Shown: positions 28,279 through 37,762 of the stretch, in pieces
Layout: each line of letters begins with the position of its first letter
Numbering within the stretch: position 1 is the stretch's first letter
NCBI GenBank assembly: GCA_965198725.1
Contig: CBDAPX010000001.1
Location: 1,364,001-1,428,000 of the forward strand
Length of the DNA: 64,000 nt
From: CBDAPX01 sp965198725
GTDB taxonomy: Bacteria; Pseudomonadota; Alphaproteobacteria; Rhodobacterales; Rhodobacteraceae
Reading direction: 5' to 3'
The notes under the pieces: model-generated
Told to the model about the DNA's origin: nothing
Database searches by the model: none
The model's input: only the letters and a program-made list of their open reading frames with translations
Position numbers and translations under genes: made by a program

Positions 28279-29964
28279 ATGTCAGTGATCGAGTTCAAAA
28301 ACGTCTCCAAGTCGTTTGGAGAGGGCACCTCGAAAACCGATGTGCTCAAGAACATCAACCTGAACGTCGAAGAGGGCGAGTTCCTCGTCCTCCTCGGCTT
28401 CTCCGGCACTGGCAAGACCACGCTGATCAACCTGATGGCGGGTTTGGAAATGCCATCCACCGGGTCGGTCACCTATAAAGGGGCGCCGATCACGGAACCC
28501 AGCCCAGAGCGTGGCGTCATTTTCCCAAGCTATTCGCTGATGCCGTGGCTGACTGTGAACGGCAACGTCGGCCTGGCCGTGGACACTATGTTCCCAGGCC
28601 TGAGCAGGGCAGAGCGCGCCGAAAAGGTCGAGCATTACGTCAAGATGGTGGGCCTGGGCCATGCCACGGGCCGCCGCCCGGCGGAACTTTCGGGCGGGAT
28701 GCGCCAACGTGTGAACGTGGCGCGGGCGCTGGCAATGGACCCAGAAGTCTTGTTGCTGGACGAACCTCTGTCCGCTCTGGACGCCCTGACACGGGCCAAC
28801 CTGGCGGATGAGATTGAGCGGATTTGGGACGCCAACAAGAAGACCTGTGTCCTGATCACCAATGATTTGGACGAAGCCATTCTGTTGGCCGACCGCATCA
28901 TCGCGCTGAACCCGGACGGGTCACTGGGTGAAGAGTTCAAGGTCACCATCCCGCGTCCACGTGAGCGGGGCGAGATGAACCACCACGAGGGGTTCAAAGC
29001 CTTGCGCGGTCAGGTGACCAATTACCTGATGGATGTCGGGATCGAGGCCAAGGTCGAAGGATCCAAGATCCTGCCGAACGTGACGCCGATTCACGGTGTT
29101 CCGGCGGCCGTCGCGGATGCGCAGAAGGGCCTGATTGACCGGAACTTCCTCGATTTCAGCCAACTGCACAAAATCTACCCGACGCCGCAAGGGCCCTTGA
29201 CGGTCGTTGAGGACTTCAACCTCAAGCTCGACAAGGATGAGTTCATTTCGCTGATTGGCCATTCGGGCTGTGGTAAGTCCACGGTTCTGACCATGGCCGC
29301 CGGTCTCAACGAGATCTCGAAGGGCGCCATCAAGCTGGATGGCCGTCATGTCGAAGGCGCCGATCCGGAACGCGCGGTTGTGTTTCAATCGCCGTCTTTG
29401 TTCCCGTGGCTGACGGCCAAGGAAAACGTCAGTTTTGGCGTTGACCGGGTCTATCCAAAAGCCAGCCGGGCAGAACGTCAGGACGTGGTGGAATATTACC
29501 TGGAACGCGTTGGACTGGCGGATGCGATGGACAAATCCGCCGCCGATCTGTCGAACGGCATGAAACAGCGGGTGGGGATCGCGCGGGCCTTCGCACTGTC
29601 GCCCAAGCTTTTGTTGCTGGATGAACCGTTTGGCATGCTGGACAGCCTGACGCGCTGGGAATTGCAAGAAGTGCTGATGGAAGTCTGGTCGCGGACCAAG
29701 GTCACGGCAATCTGTGTGACCCATGACGTCGACGAGGCGATCCTGCTGGCTGATCGTGTGGTCATGATGACCAACGGACCGCGCGCCACGATCGGCAAGA
29801 TCGTTGATGTCGATCTGCCCCGGCCACGGACGCGCAAGGCGCTGCTCGAACACCCGGACTACTATGCCTACCGGCAAGAAGTTCTGGACTTCCGCGAAGA
29901 GTATGAGCACGGCGCCAAGCCCAAGCCAAAATCCCCAGCGCCCAAACCCATCGCGGCGGAGTAA
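28279..29964 (+). CDS. Nitrate ABC transporter ATPase, two fused ATP-binding domains
   Basis: 561 residues carrying two complete ABC domains. Domain 1 (about 1-250): Walker A GFSGTGKTT (40-48), signature LSGGMRQRV, Walker B VLLLDEPLSALD. Domain 2 (about 290-540): Walker A GHSGCGKST, signature LSNGMKQRV, Walker B LLLLDEPFGMLD. Cyanobacterial systems use separate NrtC and NrtD subunits; here both are joined head to tail, so one chain can energise the transporter. The C-terminus is a Lys/Pro tail (AKPKPKSPAPKP). It starts 4 bp after nrtB and its TAA touches the nirB start region. Confidence 0.93.
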   Translation: MSVIEFKNVSKSFGEGTSKTDVLKNINLNVEEGEFLVLLGFSGTGKTTLINLMAGLEMPSTGSVTYKGAPITEPSPERGVIFPSYSLMPWLTVNGNVGLAVDTMFPGLSRAERAEKVEHYVKMVGLGHATGRRPAELSGGMRQRVNVARALAMDPEVLLLDEPLSALDALTRANLADEIERIWDANKKTCVLITNDLDEAILLADRIIALNPDGSLGEEFKVTIPRPRERGEMNHHEGFKALRGQVTNYLMDVGIEAKVEGSKILPNVTPIHGVPAAVADAQKGLIDRNFLDFSQLHKIYPTPQGPLTVVEDFNLKLDKDEFISLIGHSGCGKSTVLTMAAGLNEISKGAIKLDGRHVEGADPERAVVFQSPSLFPWLTAKENVSFGVDRVYPKASRAERQDVVEYYLERVGLADAMDKSAADLSNGMKQRVGIARAFALSPKLLLLDEPFGMLDSLTRWELQEVLMEVWSRTKVTAICVTHDVDEAILLADRVVMMTNGPRATIGKIVDVDLPRPRTRKALLEHPDYYAYRQEVLDFREEYEHGAKPKPKSPAPKPIAAE

Positions 29965-29969
29965 TGGAT

Positions 29970-32405
29970 ATGAGCAAAAAACTCATCATAATCGGCGCCG
30001 GCATGGCCTCGGGCAGGGTGGTGGAAACCCTGCTGAAAGAGGACCCCAGTTGGGACGTCACACTGTTCAACGCGGAACCCCGCGGCAACTATGACCGGAT
30101 CATGCTGAGCCCGGTTCTGGCAGGCGACAAGACATATGAGGACATCGTGATCCACGATGACGCCTGGTATGCCGAAAACAACGTCACCTGCCGGTTCGGC
30201 GAAAAGGTGGTTGGCATCGATCGGGCGGCCAAAACTGTTACAGCCGAAAACGGCGATGTTCTGGCCTATGACAAGCTGCTCTTTGGCACCGGGTCCAACC
30301 CGTTCATGATCCCGCTGCCGGGCCATGATCTGGAAGGTGTGATTGCGTATCGCGATCTTGAAGACACCGAGCGGATGATGTCGCTGGGCGAAGGTCACAA
30401 GGCCGTCGTCATTGGCGGTGGTCTTCTGGGGCTCGAAGCCGCAGCCGGCATGGCCGCACGCGGCGTGGATGTCACGGTTGTCCACGTCATGGGACACCTG
30501 ATGGAACGTCAGCTGGACGAAGCCGCAGGCTACCTTCTGCGCAAGGCGTTGGTGGACAAAGGTATCACCGTGCGCTGCAGTGCCAACTCCAAGGAAATTC
30601 TTGGTGAGAACGGCAAAGTCCGGGCGCTGATGCTGGATGATGGAACCGAGCTGCCCTGTGACCTGTTGGTGATGGCGGTCGGCATCCGGCCCAACGTCGC
30701 CTTGGCCAACGAGGCCGGCTTGGCCGTGGGGCGCGGCATCCATGTCGACGACCAGATGATCACGTCGGACGAAAACGTGCTCGCCGTTGACGAATGCGTT
30801 GAACATGATGGTCAGGTCTTCGGTCTTGTGGCACCGCTTTATGATCAAGCGAAGGTTGTCGCCAAAACCCTGCTGGGAGAAGAGGCAACCTTTGTTCAGA
30901 AGGAGCTGTCTACCAAGCTGAAAGTCACCGGTTGTGACCTTTTCAGCGCGGGCGACTTTGCCGATGGGGAAGGCCGCGAAGATATCGTGTTCCGGGACCC
31001 GGCGCGCGGCGTCTACAAACGGCTCGTCATTCAGGACAACCAGATTATCGGTGCCGTCATGTACGGCGACACCGCCGACAGCAACTGGTTCTTTGGGATG
31101 ATCCGGGACAAGACCGACATCTCCGAGATGCGCGATACCCTGATCTTTGGGCCCGCCTATCAGGGAGGAGCGGCGCTGGACCCTATGGCGGCCGTTGCAG
31201 CCTTACCGCCTGACGCAGAAATCTGCGGCTGCAACGGCATTTCCAAAGGCGATGTCGTGGCCGCCATCGAGGCGGGCGCGACCGATCTGGGCAAGGTTCG
31301 GGCGACAACCAAGGCGTCTGCATCCTGTGGGACCTGCACGGGTCTCGTGGAACAGCTCTTGGGTGTCACTCTGGGGGATGATTTTGTCCTGCCTGCGGCG
31401 CAAAGCGTTTGCGGGTGCACTGACCTGACCCATGAAGAAGTGCGGCGTCTGATCAAGAGCCAGGAACTCAAATCCATGGTTGCCGTGCATCAGGAACTTG
31501 GCTGGAAAACCTCTTGCGGGTGCCATGTCTGTCGTCCTGCGCTGAACTTTTACCTCTTGGCCGACTGGCCGTTGGAATATCAGGACGATCCGCAAAGCCG
31601 GTTCATCAACGAGCGCAAACACGCCAACATCCAGAAAGACGGCACGTTCAGCGTGGTGCCCCGGATGTGGGGTGGCATCACCAATGCCAACGAATTGCGC
31701 GCGATTGCGGATGCGGCAGACAAATACGACGTGCCCACCGTCAAAGTAACCGGCGGCCAGCGGATCGACCTTTTGGGCGTGAAATCCGAAGATTTGCCAC
31801 ATATCTGGGCCGATCTGAACAGGGCTGGTCTGGTGTCTGGGCACGCGTATTCCAAGGGTTTGCGGACCGTCAAAACCTGTGTCGGAACGGATCATTGCCG
31901 GTTCGGGACCCAGGACAGCAACGGTTTGGGCATCAAGCTGGAAAAAGCGCTGTGGGGATCGTGGACACCGCACAAGGTAAAGCTGGCGGTGTCTGGCTGC
32001 CCGCGGAACTGTGCCGAGGCGACCTGTAAGGACGTGGGCGTTATTTGTGTGGATTCGGGCTATCAGGTTGGCGTCGCCGGGGCGGCTGGCATGGATCTGA
32101 AAGAAACCGAACGCCTAGCCGATGTGCCAACCGAACAGGAAGCGATCGATCTGACCGTGGCTTTTGTTCAGCTTTATCGCGAACACGCCAAGTATCTCGA
32201 CCGGCCCTATAAGTGGGTGGCCAAGGTGGGCCTAGACTGGGTCAAGGAACGTGTTGTTGACGACCTGGAAAATCGTCAGGCGTTGATCGACCGGTTTGAG
32301 CTGAGCCAAAGCATCTACCGCAAGGATCCGTGGGCAGAACATGAGGCGGAAAAAGCCGAAAGCTATCAGCCTCTGGCAGACTTCAAACTGGAGGCCGCGG
32401 AATGA
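29970..32405 (+). CDS. nirB: Assimilatory nitrite reductase large subunit NirB
   Basis: 811 residues from ATG 29970 (MSKKLIIIGAGMASGR), chosen because GGAG lies 8 nt upstream; ATG 29964 is the alternative. Order of domains: FAD/NAD(P) reductase (residues 1-300), two BFD-like [2Fe-2S] segments (CGCNGISKGDVVAAIEAG...CGTCTG and VCGCTDLTHEEVRR...CGCHVC), then ferredoxin-like and siroheme/[4Fe-4S] domains. The cluster and siroheme cysteines are in CVGTDHC and SGCPRNCAEATC. It reduces nitrite to ammonium with NAD(P)H in the cytoplasm and needs siroheme, made by CysG at the end of the operon. nirD overlaps its stop. Confidence 0.95.
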   Translation: MSKKLIIIGAGMASGRVVETLLKEDPSWDVTLFNAEPRGNYDRIMLSPVLAGDKTYEDIVIHDDAWYAENNVTCRFGEKVVGIDRAAKTVTAENGDVLAYDKLLFGTGSNPFMIPLPGHDLEGVIAYRDLEDTERMMSLGEGHKAVVIGGGLLGLEAAAGMAARGVDVTVVHVMGHLMERQLDEAAGYLLRKALVDKGITVRCSANSKEILGENGKVRALMLDDGTELPCDLLVMAVGIRPNVALANEAGLAVGRGIHVDDQMITSDENVLAVDECVEHDGQVFGLVAPLYDQAKVVAKTLLGEEATFVQKELSTKLKVTGCDLFSAGDFADGEGREDIVFRDPARGVYKRLVIQDNQIIGAVMYGDTADSNWFFGMIRDKTDISEMRDTLIFGPAYQGGAALDPMAAVAALPPDAEICGCNGISKGDVVAAIEAGATDLGKVRATTKASASCGTCTGLVEQLLGVTLGDDFVLPAAQSVCGCTDLTHEEVRRLIKSQELKSMVAVHQELGWKTSCGCHVCRPALNFYLLADWPLEYQDDPQSRFINERKHANIQKDGTFSVVPRMWGGITNANELRAIADAADKYDVPTVKVTGGQRIDLLGVKSEDLPHIWADLNRAGLVSGHAYSKGLRTVKTCVGTDHCRFGTQDSNGLGIKLEKALWGSWTPHKVKLAVSGCPRNCAEATCKDVGVICVDSGYQVGVAGAAGMDLKETERLADVPTEQEAIDLTVAFVQLYREHAKYLDRPYKWVAKVGLDWVKERVVDDLENRQALIDRFELSQSIYRKDPWAEHEAEKAESYQPLADFKLEAAE

Positions 32406-32749
32406 CCGGGATCACACAGAACTGGATCGATGTGGGCGCTTTGGACGCGGTGCCACAGCGGGGCGCGCGGGTCATCAAAACGCCGCTGGGCTGTTTGGCT
32501 GTGTTTCGGACCCACGCCGATGAGGTCTATGCGCTCGACAATGCTTGCCCGCACAAGAAAGGTCCCTTGGCCGAGGGCATCGTGCATGGCGCGAGCGTGA
32601 CCTGTCCTTTGCACAATTGGGTGATCTCGCTCGAAACCGGCGAGGTTCAGGGCGCGGATGAAGGTCAGGTTGTCACCTATCCGGTGAAGGTCGAGGCCGG
32701 TCGCATCCTGATGGAAGCGTCATTCCTGCAAATGCGGGCGGCTGAATGA
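32402..32749 (+). CDS. nirD: Nitrite reductase small subunit NirD
   Basis: 115 residues, overlapping nirB by ATGA. A Rieske-like fold with IKTPLGCLAVFRTHADEVYALDNACPHKKGPLAEG and VTCPLHNW. It keeps Cys-Pro-His and Cys-x2-His (CPHKK, CPLHNW), so unlike some NirD proteins it could bind a Rieske cluster. It is the partner of NirB. Its stop overlaps the nasA start. Confidence 0.92.
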   Translation: MTGITQNWIDVGALDAVPQRGARVIKTPLGCLAVFRTHADEVYALDNACPHKKGPLAEGIVHGASVTCPLHNWVISLETGEVQGADEGQVVTYPVKVEAGRILMEASFLQMRAAE

Positions 32750-35357
32750 GCACGGTCAAAACAACCTGCCCCTATTGCGGGGTTGGCTGCGGTGTGCTGG
32801 CCAAGGCTGGCGCACCGTTGCCGGAGATCCGGATCACCCGGCCAATTTTGGGCGGCTCTGTTCCAAGGGGTCGGCCTTGGGGGACACGGTTTCCCTCGAC
32901 GGGCGCCTTTTGGCCCCGCGCGTTGCGGGCGCCGATACCGATTGGGACACGGCGCTGGATCTGGTCGCTGGCAAGTTCAAAGAAGCGGTCGACACCCATG
33001 GCCCTGATTCCGTTGCCTTTTACGTATCGGGCCAGTTGCTGACCGAAGATTACTATGTCGCGAACAAGCTGATGAAGGGCTTCATCGGCAGCGCGAATAT
33101 CGACACGAATTCCCGCCTCTGCATGGCGTCTTCCGTGGCCGGGCATAAACGGGCCTTTGGCAGCGATACCGTGCCGGGCCAATACGAAGACTTTGAGCTT
33201 GCCGATACGGTTGTGTTGGTCGGCTCAAACCTCGCATGGTGCCATCCGGTTCTGTTCCAACGGCTGGCCGCAGCCAAAGCGGCGCGGCCTGACATGAAGA
33301 TCGTGAACGTCGATCCGCGCCAAACGGCAACCTCTCAGATTGCCGATATGCATCTGGCCATTCGTCCGGATGGCGATGCGGCACTGTTTAATCTGTTGTT
33401 GACAGAGATTGGAAACCGGGGACTTGTGGATGCCGACTATGTCGACGCACATGTCGACGGGTTGGATGCCGCGATGGAGACGGCGCAGGGCGCGACGGCG
33501 CAGGCTGCGGGCCTGACAGAAGGCGAAATTGCCCAGTTTGCCGACATCTGGTGCAGCTCTGACAAGGTCGTGACACTTTATTCTCAGGGCGTGAACCAGT
33601 CGCGTGTGGGCACAGACAAGGTCAACGCAATCCTCAACTGCCATTTGGCAACAGGCCGCATCGGTCGTCCGGGCATGGGCCCGTTTTCGATGACCGGCCA
33701 GCCCAACGCAATGGGCGGGCGTGAGGTCGGCGGGCTGGCCAATATGCTGGCCTGTCATCTGGACATTGAAAACGCGGACCATCGGCATGCGGTGCAATCC
33801 TTTTGGGATGCCCCAACGATTTCGTCCAAGCCGGGTCTGCGCGCCGTGGATTTGTTCCGGGCCTGTGCGGATGGTCGGATCAAGGCCCTTTGGGTGATGT
33901 CCACTAACCCGGCGGTGTCGATGCCAGAGGCCGATCTGGTGGCGGAAGCGATCCGCACGGTCCCATTCACCGTCTCCACCGACATTCTGACGGATACAGA
34001 CACCAACCGGCTGGTTGACGTTCTGTTGCCTGCGGCGGGGTGGGGCGAAAAATCAGGCACCGTGACGAATTCGGAACGCCGCATTTCGCGTCAGCGCCCG
34101 TTTTTGCCGGTTCCGGGGCAGGCTCGCGCAGATTGGACGATCATCGCGGATGTCGGACGGCGCATGGGGTGGCCAGAGGCGTTTGATTTTTGCAGCGAGG
34201 CAGAGGTGTTCCGCGAACATGCAGCCCTTTCAGGTGTTGCGGCCAAGTTCGGCAAGGATTTTGACATCTCCGGTCTCGCCGATCTGACCGATGACCAATA
34301 TGAGGCGCTGCGCCCCACCGTATGGCCGGTTCCGGCGCAACCGGCAGAGGACAAACGCTTTTTTGCCAATGGCGGGTTCTACACCGATACCCAAAAGGCG
34401 CGGATGTTGCCGATCACGCCGCCGACGGTCGCGGACATCGACACGGGTGCCTTTGTACTGAACACGGGCCGCGTGCGCGATCATTGGCACACGATGACGC
34501 GCACGGGTCGCGCGCCACAACTGGGCGGCCACCTTGCCGAACCTTATCTGGAAATCCACCCCGATGATGCGCTGCGCGCCGGGGTGTCGCATGCGGATCT
34601 GGCCGACGTGACCAGTGCCCATGGCCGCGCGATCTTCCGCGTTCTGATTTCGCCCAAAGCGCAGCGCGGAAGCGTGTTTGCGCCGATGCACTGGACGGCC
34701 GTAACCTCGGCGTCTGGTCGTGTGAACACGTTGGTGCATTCCGTGACCGACCCGGTATCGGGTCAGCCTTCGTCCAAGGACGTCCCCGTCAACGTGCAGA
34801 AATACAGCGCGGCCTGGTACGGCTTTGCCGCCAGCATTGCAGAGATGCAGCCCACACGGCCTTATGCCGCCATTGCACGCAGCAAAACCGGCTGGCGGGC
34901 CGAGGTGGCTGGACACAAACCGCCTGCCGATTGGGAGGCCGAGGCCCGAACGATCCTCAACCTGACCCAAGGTGAGGCGACGCTTTATTCCGATCCAGAC
35001 CGCGGCACTGCGCGCGTTGCCATCACAGAGGAGGGGCGTTTGCTGGGCGTGTTTTTCGCCGCGCAAACACCCGTGGTGGTCGCCCGCAGTGCCACCGTGG
35101 ATATGATCGGAACGGAAACACCGCCGATCCGCGTTCTGGCGGGTGTGCCCAGCCTGGACATGCCGCAAAAGGGGGCAGTGGTCTGTGCGTGTTTCGATGT
35201 GGGTATCGAAGAGATCCGCAGGGCCATCGCCGAAGGGGCCAATTCGGTGGACAAGATCGGCGCGTGTCTGAACGCCGGCACGAATTGCGGGTCCTGTCGC
35301 CCCGAACTCCAAGGCTTGGTGGATGCCACAGCACCCCCAAGACTGGCCGCAGAATGA
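32746..35357 (+). pseudogene. nasA: Assimilatory nitrate reductase catalytic subunit NasA, frameshifted
   Basis: The start ATG 32746 gives MSTVKTTCPYCGVGCGVLAKAG, the first three cysteines of the [4Fe-4S] site. The frame then goes wrong near 32808-32815, while the other frame continues AGDPDHPANFGRLCSKGSALG and runs intact to 35357. One missing base restores the whole 870-residue protein. Molybdopterin domains are recognisable (SRLCMASSVAGHKRAFG, RIGRPGMGPFSMTGQPNAMGGREVGG, VMSTNPAVSMPEADL). A C-terminal BFD-like [2Fe-2S] domain (VCACFDVGIEEIRRAI...CGSCRPEL) is typical of NasA. Either this strain cannot reduce nitrate by this enzyme, or the base call is an error; everything else in the operon is intact. 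Confidence 0.85.
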
Positions 35358-36328
35358 CTTTGGCGCCTTTTGTTCGGATCGTGGCCCAAGGCAAAGGTCG
35401 CGCGCGGGCCATGACCCAGGACGAAGCTTTTGAAGCGATGTCGATCATTCTGGATGGCAAAGCAGCGCCCGAGGCGGTTGGTGCGCTGTTGATGGTGTTG
35501 CGGTTGCGGGGCGAAGAACCCGAGGAAATCGCCGGGTTTGTCGCGGCTTTGCGGCAGCGATTGCACAGCTGGTCGTCCATTGGGGCCGCATTGGATTGGC
35601 CAAGCTATGCGTCCGGGCGGACGCGCGGTCTGCCATGGTATTTGCTCAGCGCCAAACTGGTCGCTCAGGCTGGCTATCCTGTGTTGATGCATGGGCGGAA
35701 CGGGGCGGATGCGCATCTGCGGTCGCATTTGGCGGCTGTGGATGTGCCGGTTGTCGCGGATCCCGATGTCGCCCGCCAAGCCTTGGCGCTTGGTGGCATC
35801 GCGTATCTGCCGCTCGAAGATATGAGCCCGGTTGCATCTGATCTTTTGAATTTGCGCGCCGACCTGGGGTTGCGGTCCTGCATCAACACTTGCCTGCGCA
35901 TGGCCAACCCAGCCGGGGCAGGGGCCAGCGTGCAAGGCGTGTTCCACCCCGGTTACCGCAACTTGCAAGAAGAGGTGGCGCAGCGCCTTGGGGACGGCGC
36001 CACGATCATCCTCAAAGGCGGCGGTGGCGAATTTGAACGCACACCTTTCAAGGCGGTTTCTCTCTTTGGCCAACGCGACGGCCTGCCTTTCCCCAGCGCA
36101 CCGGCGGTGGTGTCCGTTCAGGGCCGGCTTGGGGATGTTGACTGGCCCGACACGGCGTTACCTGCGCTTTGGAACGGGACGCTGATCGATCCGTTGGCCG
36201 AGGCCGTTGTGCTGGGCACGGCGGCTTTGGCGTTGCTGACGCTTGGCGCCGCTGAAACACTGGACGACGCCGAGGTCGTTGCCCGCGACCTTTGGTCGAA
36301 CCGCTCACTTCAAAGGAATGCGGCATGA
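35354..36328 (+). CDS. Anthranilate phosphoribosyltransferase-like (TrpD2/YbiB-type) protein
   Basis: 324 residues from ATG 35354, overlapping the nasA stop, and itself overlapped by cysG (ATGA on both sides). The N-terminal helical domain (MTQDEAFEAMSIILDGKAAPEAVGALLMVLRLRGEEPEEIAGF) is characteristic of TrpD and thymidine phosphorylase-like transferases. The C-terminal glycosyltransferase family 3 domain is recognisable (LLNLRADLGLRSCINTCLRMANPAG, GVFHPGYRNLQEEVAQRLGDGATIILKGGGGEFE). The usual anthranilate-binding signature is weak. Genes of this kind recur in alphaproteobacterial nas operons without a proven role. The tight coupling suggests a role tied to nitrate reduction or its cofactors. 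Confidence 0.75.
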   Translation: MTLAPFVRIVAQGKGRARAMTQDEAFEAMSIILDGKAAPEAVGALLMVLRLRGEEPEEIAGFVAALRQRLHSWSSIGAALDWPSYASGRTRGLPWYLLSAKLVAQAGYPVLMHGRNGADAHLRSHLAAVDVPVVADPDVARQALALGGIAYLPLEDMSPVASDLLNLRADLGLRSCINTCLRMANPAGAGASVQGVFHPGYRNLQEEVAQRLGDGATIILKGGGGEFERTPFKAVSLFGQRDGLPFPSAPAVVSVQGRLGDVDWPDTALPALWNGTLIDPLAEAVVLGTAALALLTLGAAETLDDAEVVARDLWSNRSLQRNAA

Positions 36329-37737
36329 AAACCTTTCCCATGTTCTTGCGGATGACGGATCGTCCGGTCGTGATTGTCGGCGGTGGCGAGCAGGCCGCGC
36401 AGAAATGCCGCCTGATGCTGAAGACCGAGGCGCGGATTATCGTTGCCTGGCCAGAGTTGGAGCCAGAGCTTTTTGGTCTGGCCGCCTCTGGTCGGATCAC
36501 ATGGGAACAGGGGGCCATCGGCCTCGAGCTTTTTGAACACGCTGCCTTGGTTTTTGTTGCAACCGGTTGTCCCGGCAGTGCCGCGGCAATTCACGCGATC
36601 GTGGCCTGCACGGATGTGCCGGTGAATGTCGTGGATCAACCAGAGCTTTGCACGGCGATTACGCCGTCGCTTGTTGATCGTGATCCGGTTGTTGTCGCCA
36701 TTGGAACCGAAGGGACTGCACCGGTGCTGGCGCGCCAGATCAAAAGCCAGTTGGAAACAACGCTGGAACCCCGTTTGGGTGAATTCGCGGCCTTGGCCGG
36801 TCGGTTGCGCGCAGCGGTCGCGGCGCGGGTTCCGCAATCTAAACGTCGCGCTTTCTGGCGTTGGGCCTTTGATGGTCCCGCGCGCGCGTTGCACCGGCAA
36901 GGGGCAGAACGTGACGCGGCGGATGTGCTTAAGGCGGCGATCACCGCCGGAAAAGCCCCGGATACTGCTAAGTCAGGATCGATATGCCTTGTCGGCGCAG
37001 GCCCGGGGGCGGCGGATTTGATGACCTTACGAGCGGTTCAGCGGCTGCAAGAAGCTGACGTGATCTTTTATGATCGTTTGGTGTCAGAAGATGTGCTGGA
37101 ACTCGCCCGACGCGACGCAGAGCGCGTGTTCGTTGGCAAAGATGTTGGTGCGAACGCATGGCCGCAGGATCGGATCAATGACCTGATCGTTTCGACAGCG
37201 CGGCAAGGCAAACGGGTGGTTCGCCTCAAGGGCGGCGATCCCATGTTGTTTGGCCGAGCCGAAGAAGAACTGGCCGCCGCGCGGCAGCACGGCATCGACA
37301 CCGAAGTCGTGCCGGGCATCACCGCCGCGTCTGCCTCTGCTGCCGCCTTGCAAAAACCACTCACGGAACGCGGCTCTACCGATCGCCTTGTATTGGCGAC
37401 CGGTGCCTGTCGGCCGGGTGATGCGGCGCCAGATGTCTCCGCGTTGCTGACGCCGGGTACTGCGATGGCCTTGTACATGGCCGTGAACGCGGCAGAGCGT
37501 ATTCAGCGGCAATTGCTGGACAGCGGCTGTGATCCTGACATGGTCGTTGACATCGTACAATCCGCGTCGCGATCAGACGAAAAAATCCTGTCGACAACCG
37601 TGGCCAAGTTGACCAACTGCTTGACGGAAAATGAGATTTCTCATCCCGCGATTATGATGATCCGCCGGGACAAACAAGCCGAGGCCGCGCGTGTGGTGGA
37701 CCTGCCGCTGGATCGCGCAAACCAGATGCGGGCTTGA
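36325..37737 (+). CDS. cysG: Siroheme synthase CysG
   Basis: 470 residues from ATG 36325 (MKTFPMFLRMTDRPVVIVGGG). The N-terminal precorrin-2 dehydrogenase/ferrochelatase domain has the NAD site VVIVGGGEQAAQK and NVVDQPELCTAITPSLV. From about residue 215 there is the uroporphyrinogen-III methyltransferase domain (ICLVGAGPGAADLMTLRAVQRLQ, ADVIFYDRLVSEDVL, VRLKGGDPMLFGRAEEE, VVPGITAASASAAAL). It makes siroheme, the cofactor of NirB, and closes the nitrate assimilation operon. The following 25 bp separate it from a convergent LysR gene. Confidence 0.95.
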   Translation: MKTFPMFLRMTDRPVVIVGGGEQAAQKCRLMLKTEARIIVAWPELEPELFGLAASGRITWEQGAIGLELFEHAALVFVATGCPGSAAAIHAIVACTDVPVNVVDQPELCTAITPSLVDRDPVVVAIGTEGTAPVLARQIKSQLETTLEPRLGEFAALAGRLRAAVAARVPQSKRRAFWRWAFDGPARALHRQGAERDAADVLKAAITAGKAPDTAKSGSICLVGAGPGAADLMTLRAVQRLQEADVIFYDRLVSEDVLELARRDAERVFVGKDVGANAWPQDRINDLIVSTARQGKRVVRLKGGDPMLFGRAEEELAAARQHGIDTEVVPGITAASASAAALQKPLTERGSTDRLVLATGACRPGDAAPDVSALLTPGTAMALYMAVNAAERIQRQLLDSGCDPDMVVDIVQSASRSDEKILSTTVAKLTNCLTENEISHPAIMMIRRDKQAEAARVVDLPLDRANQMRA

Positions 37738-37762
37738 TACCGGGCTTGGGGGAAATTCCCGC

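Noticed and set aside
29964..32405. NirB start at 29964
   Set aside because: ATG 29970 has GGAG at proper spacing and matches the usual MSKKLIIIG opening; the difference is two codons and not important.
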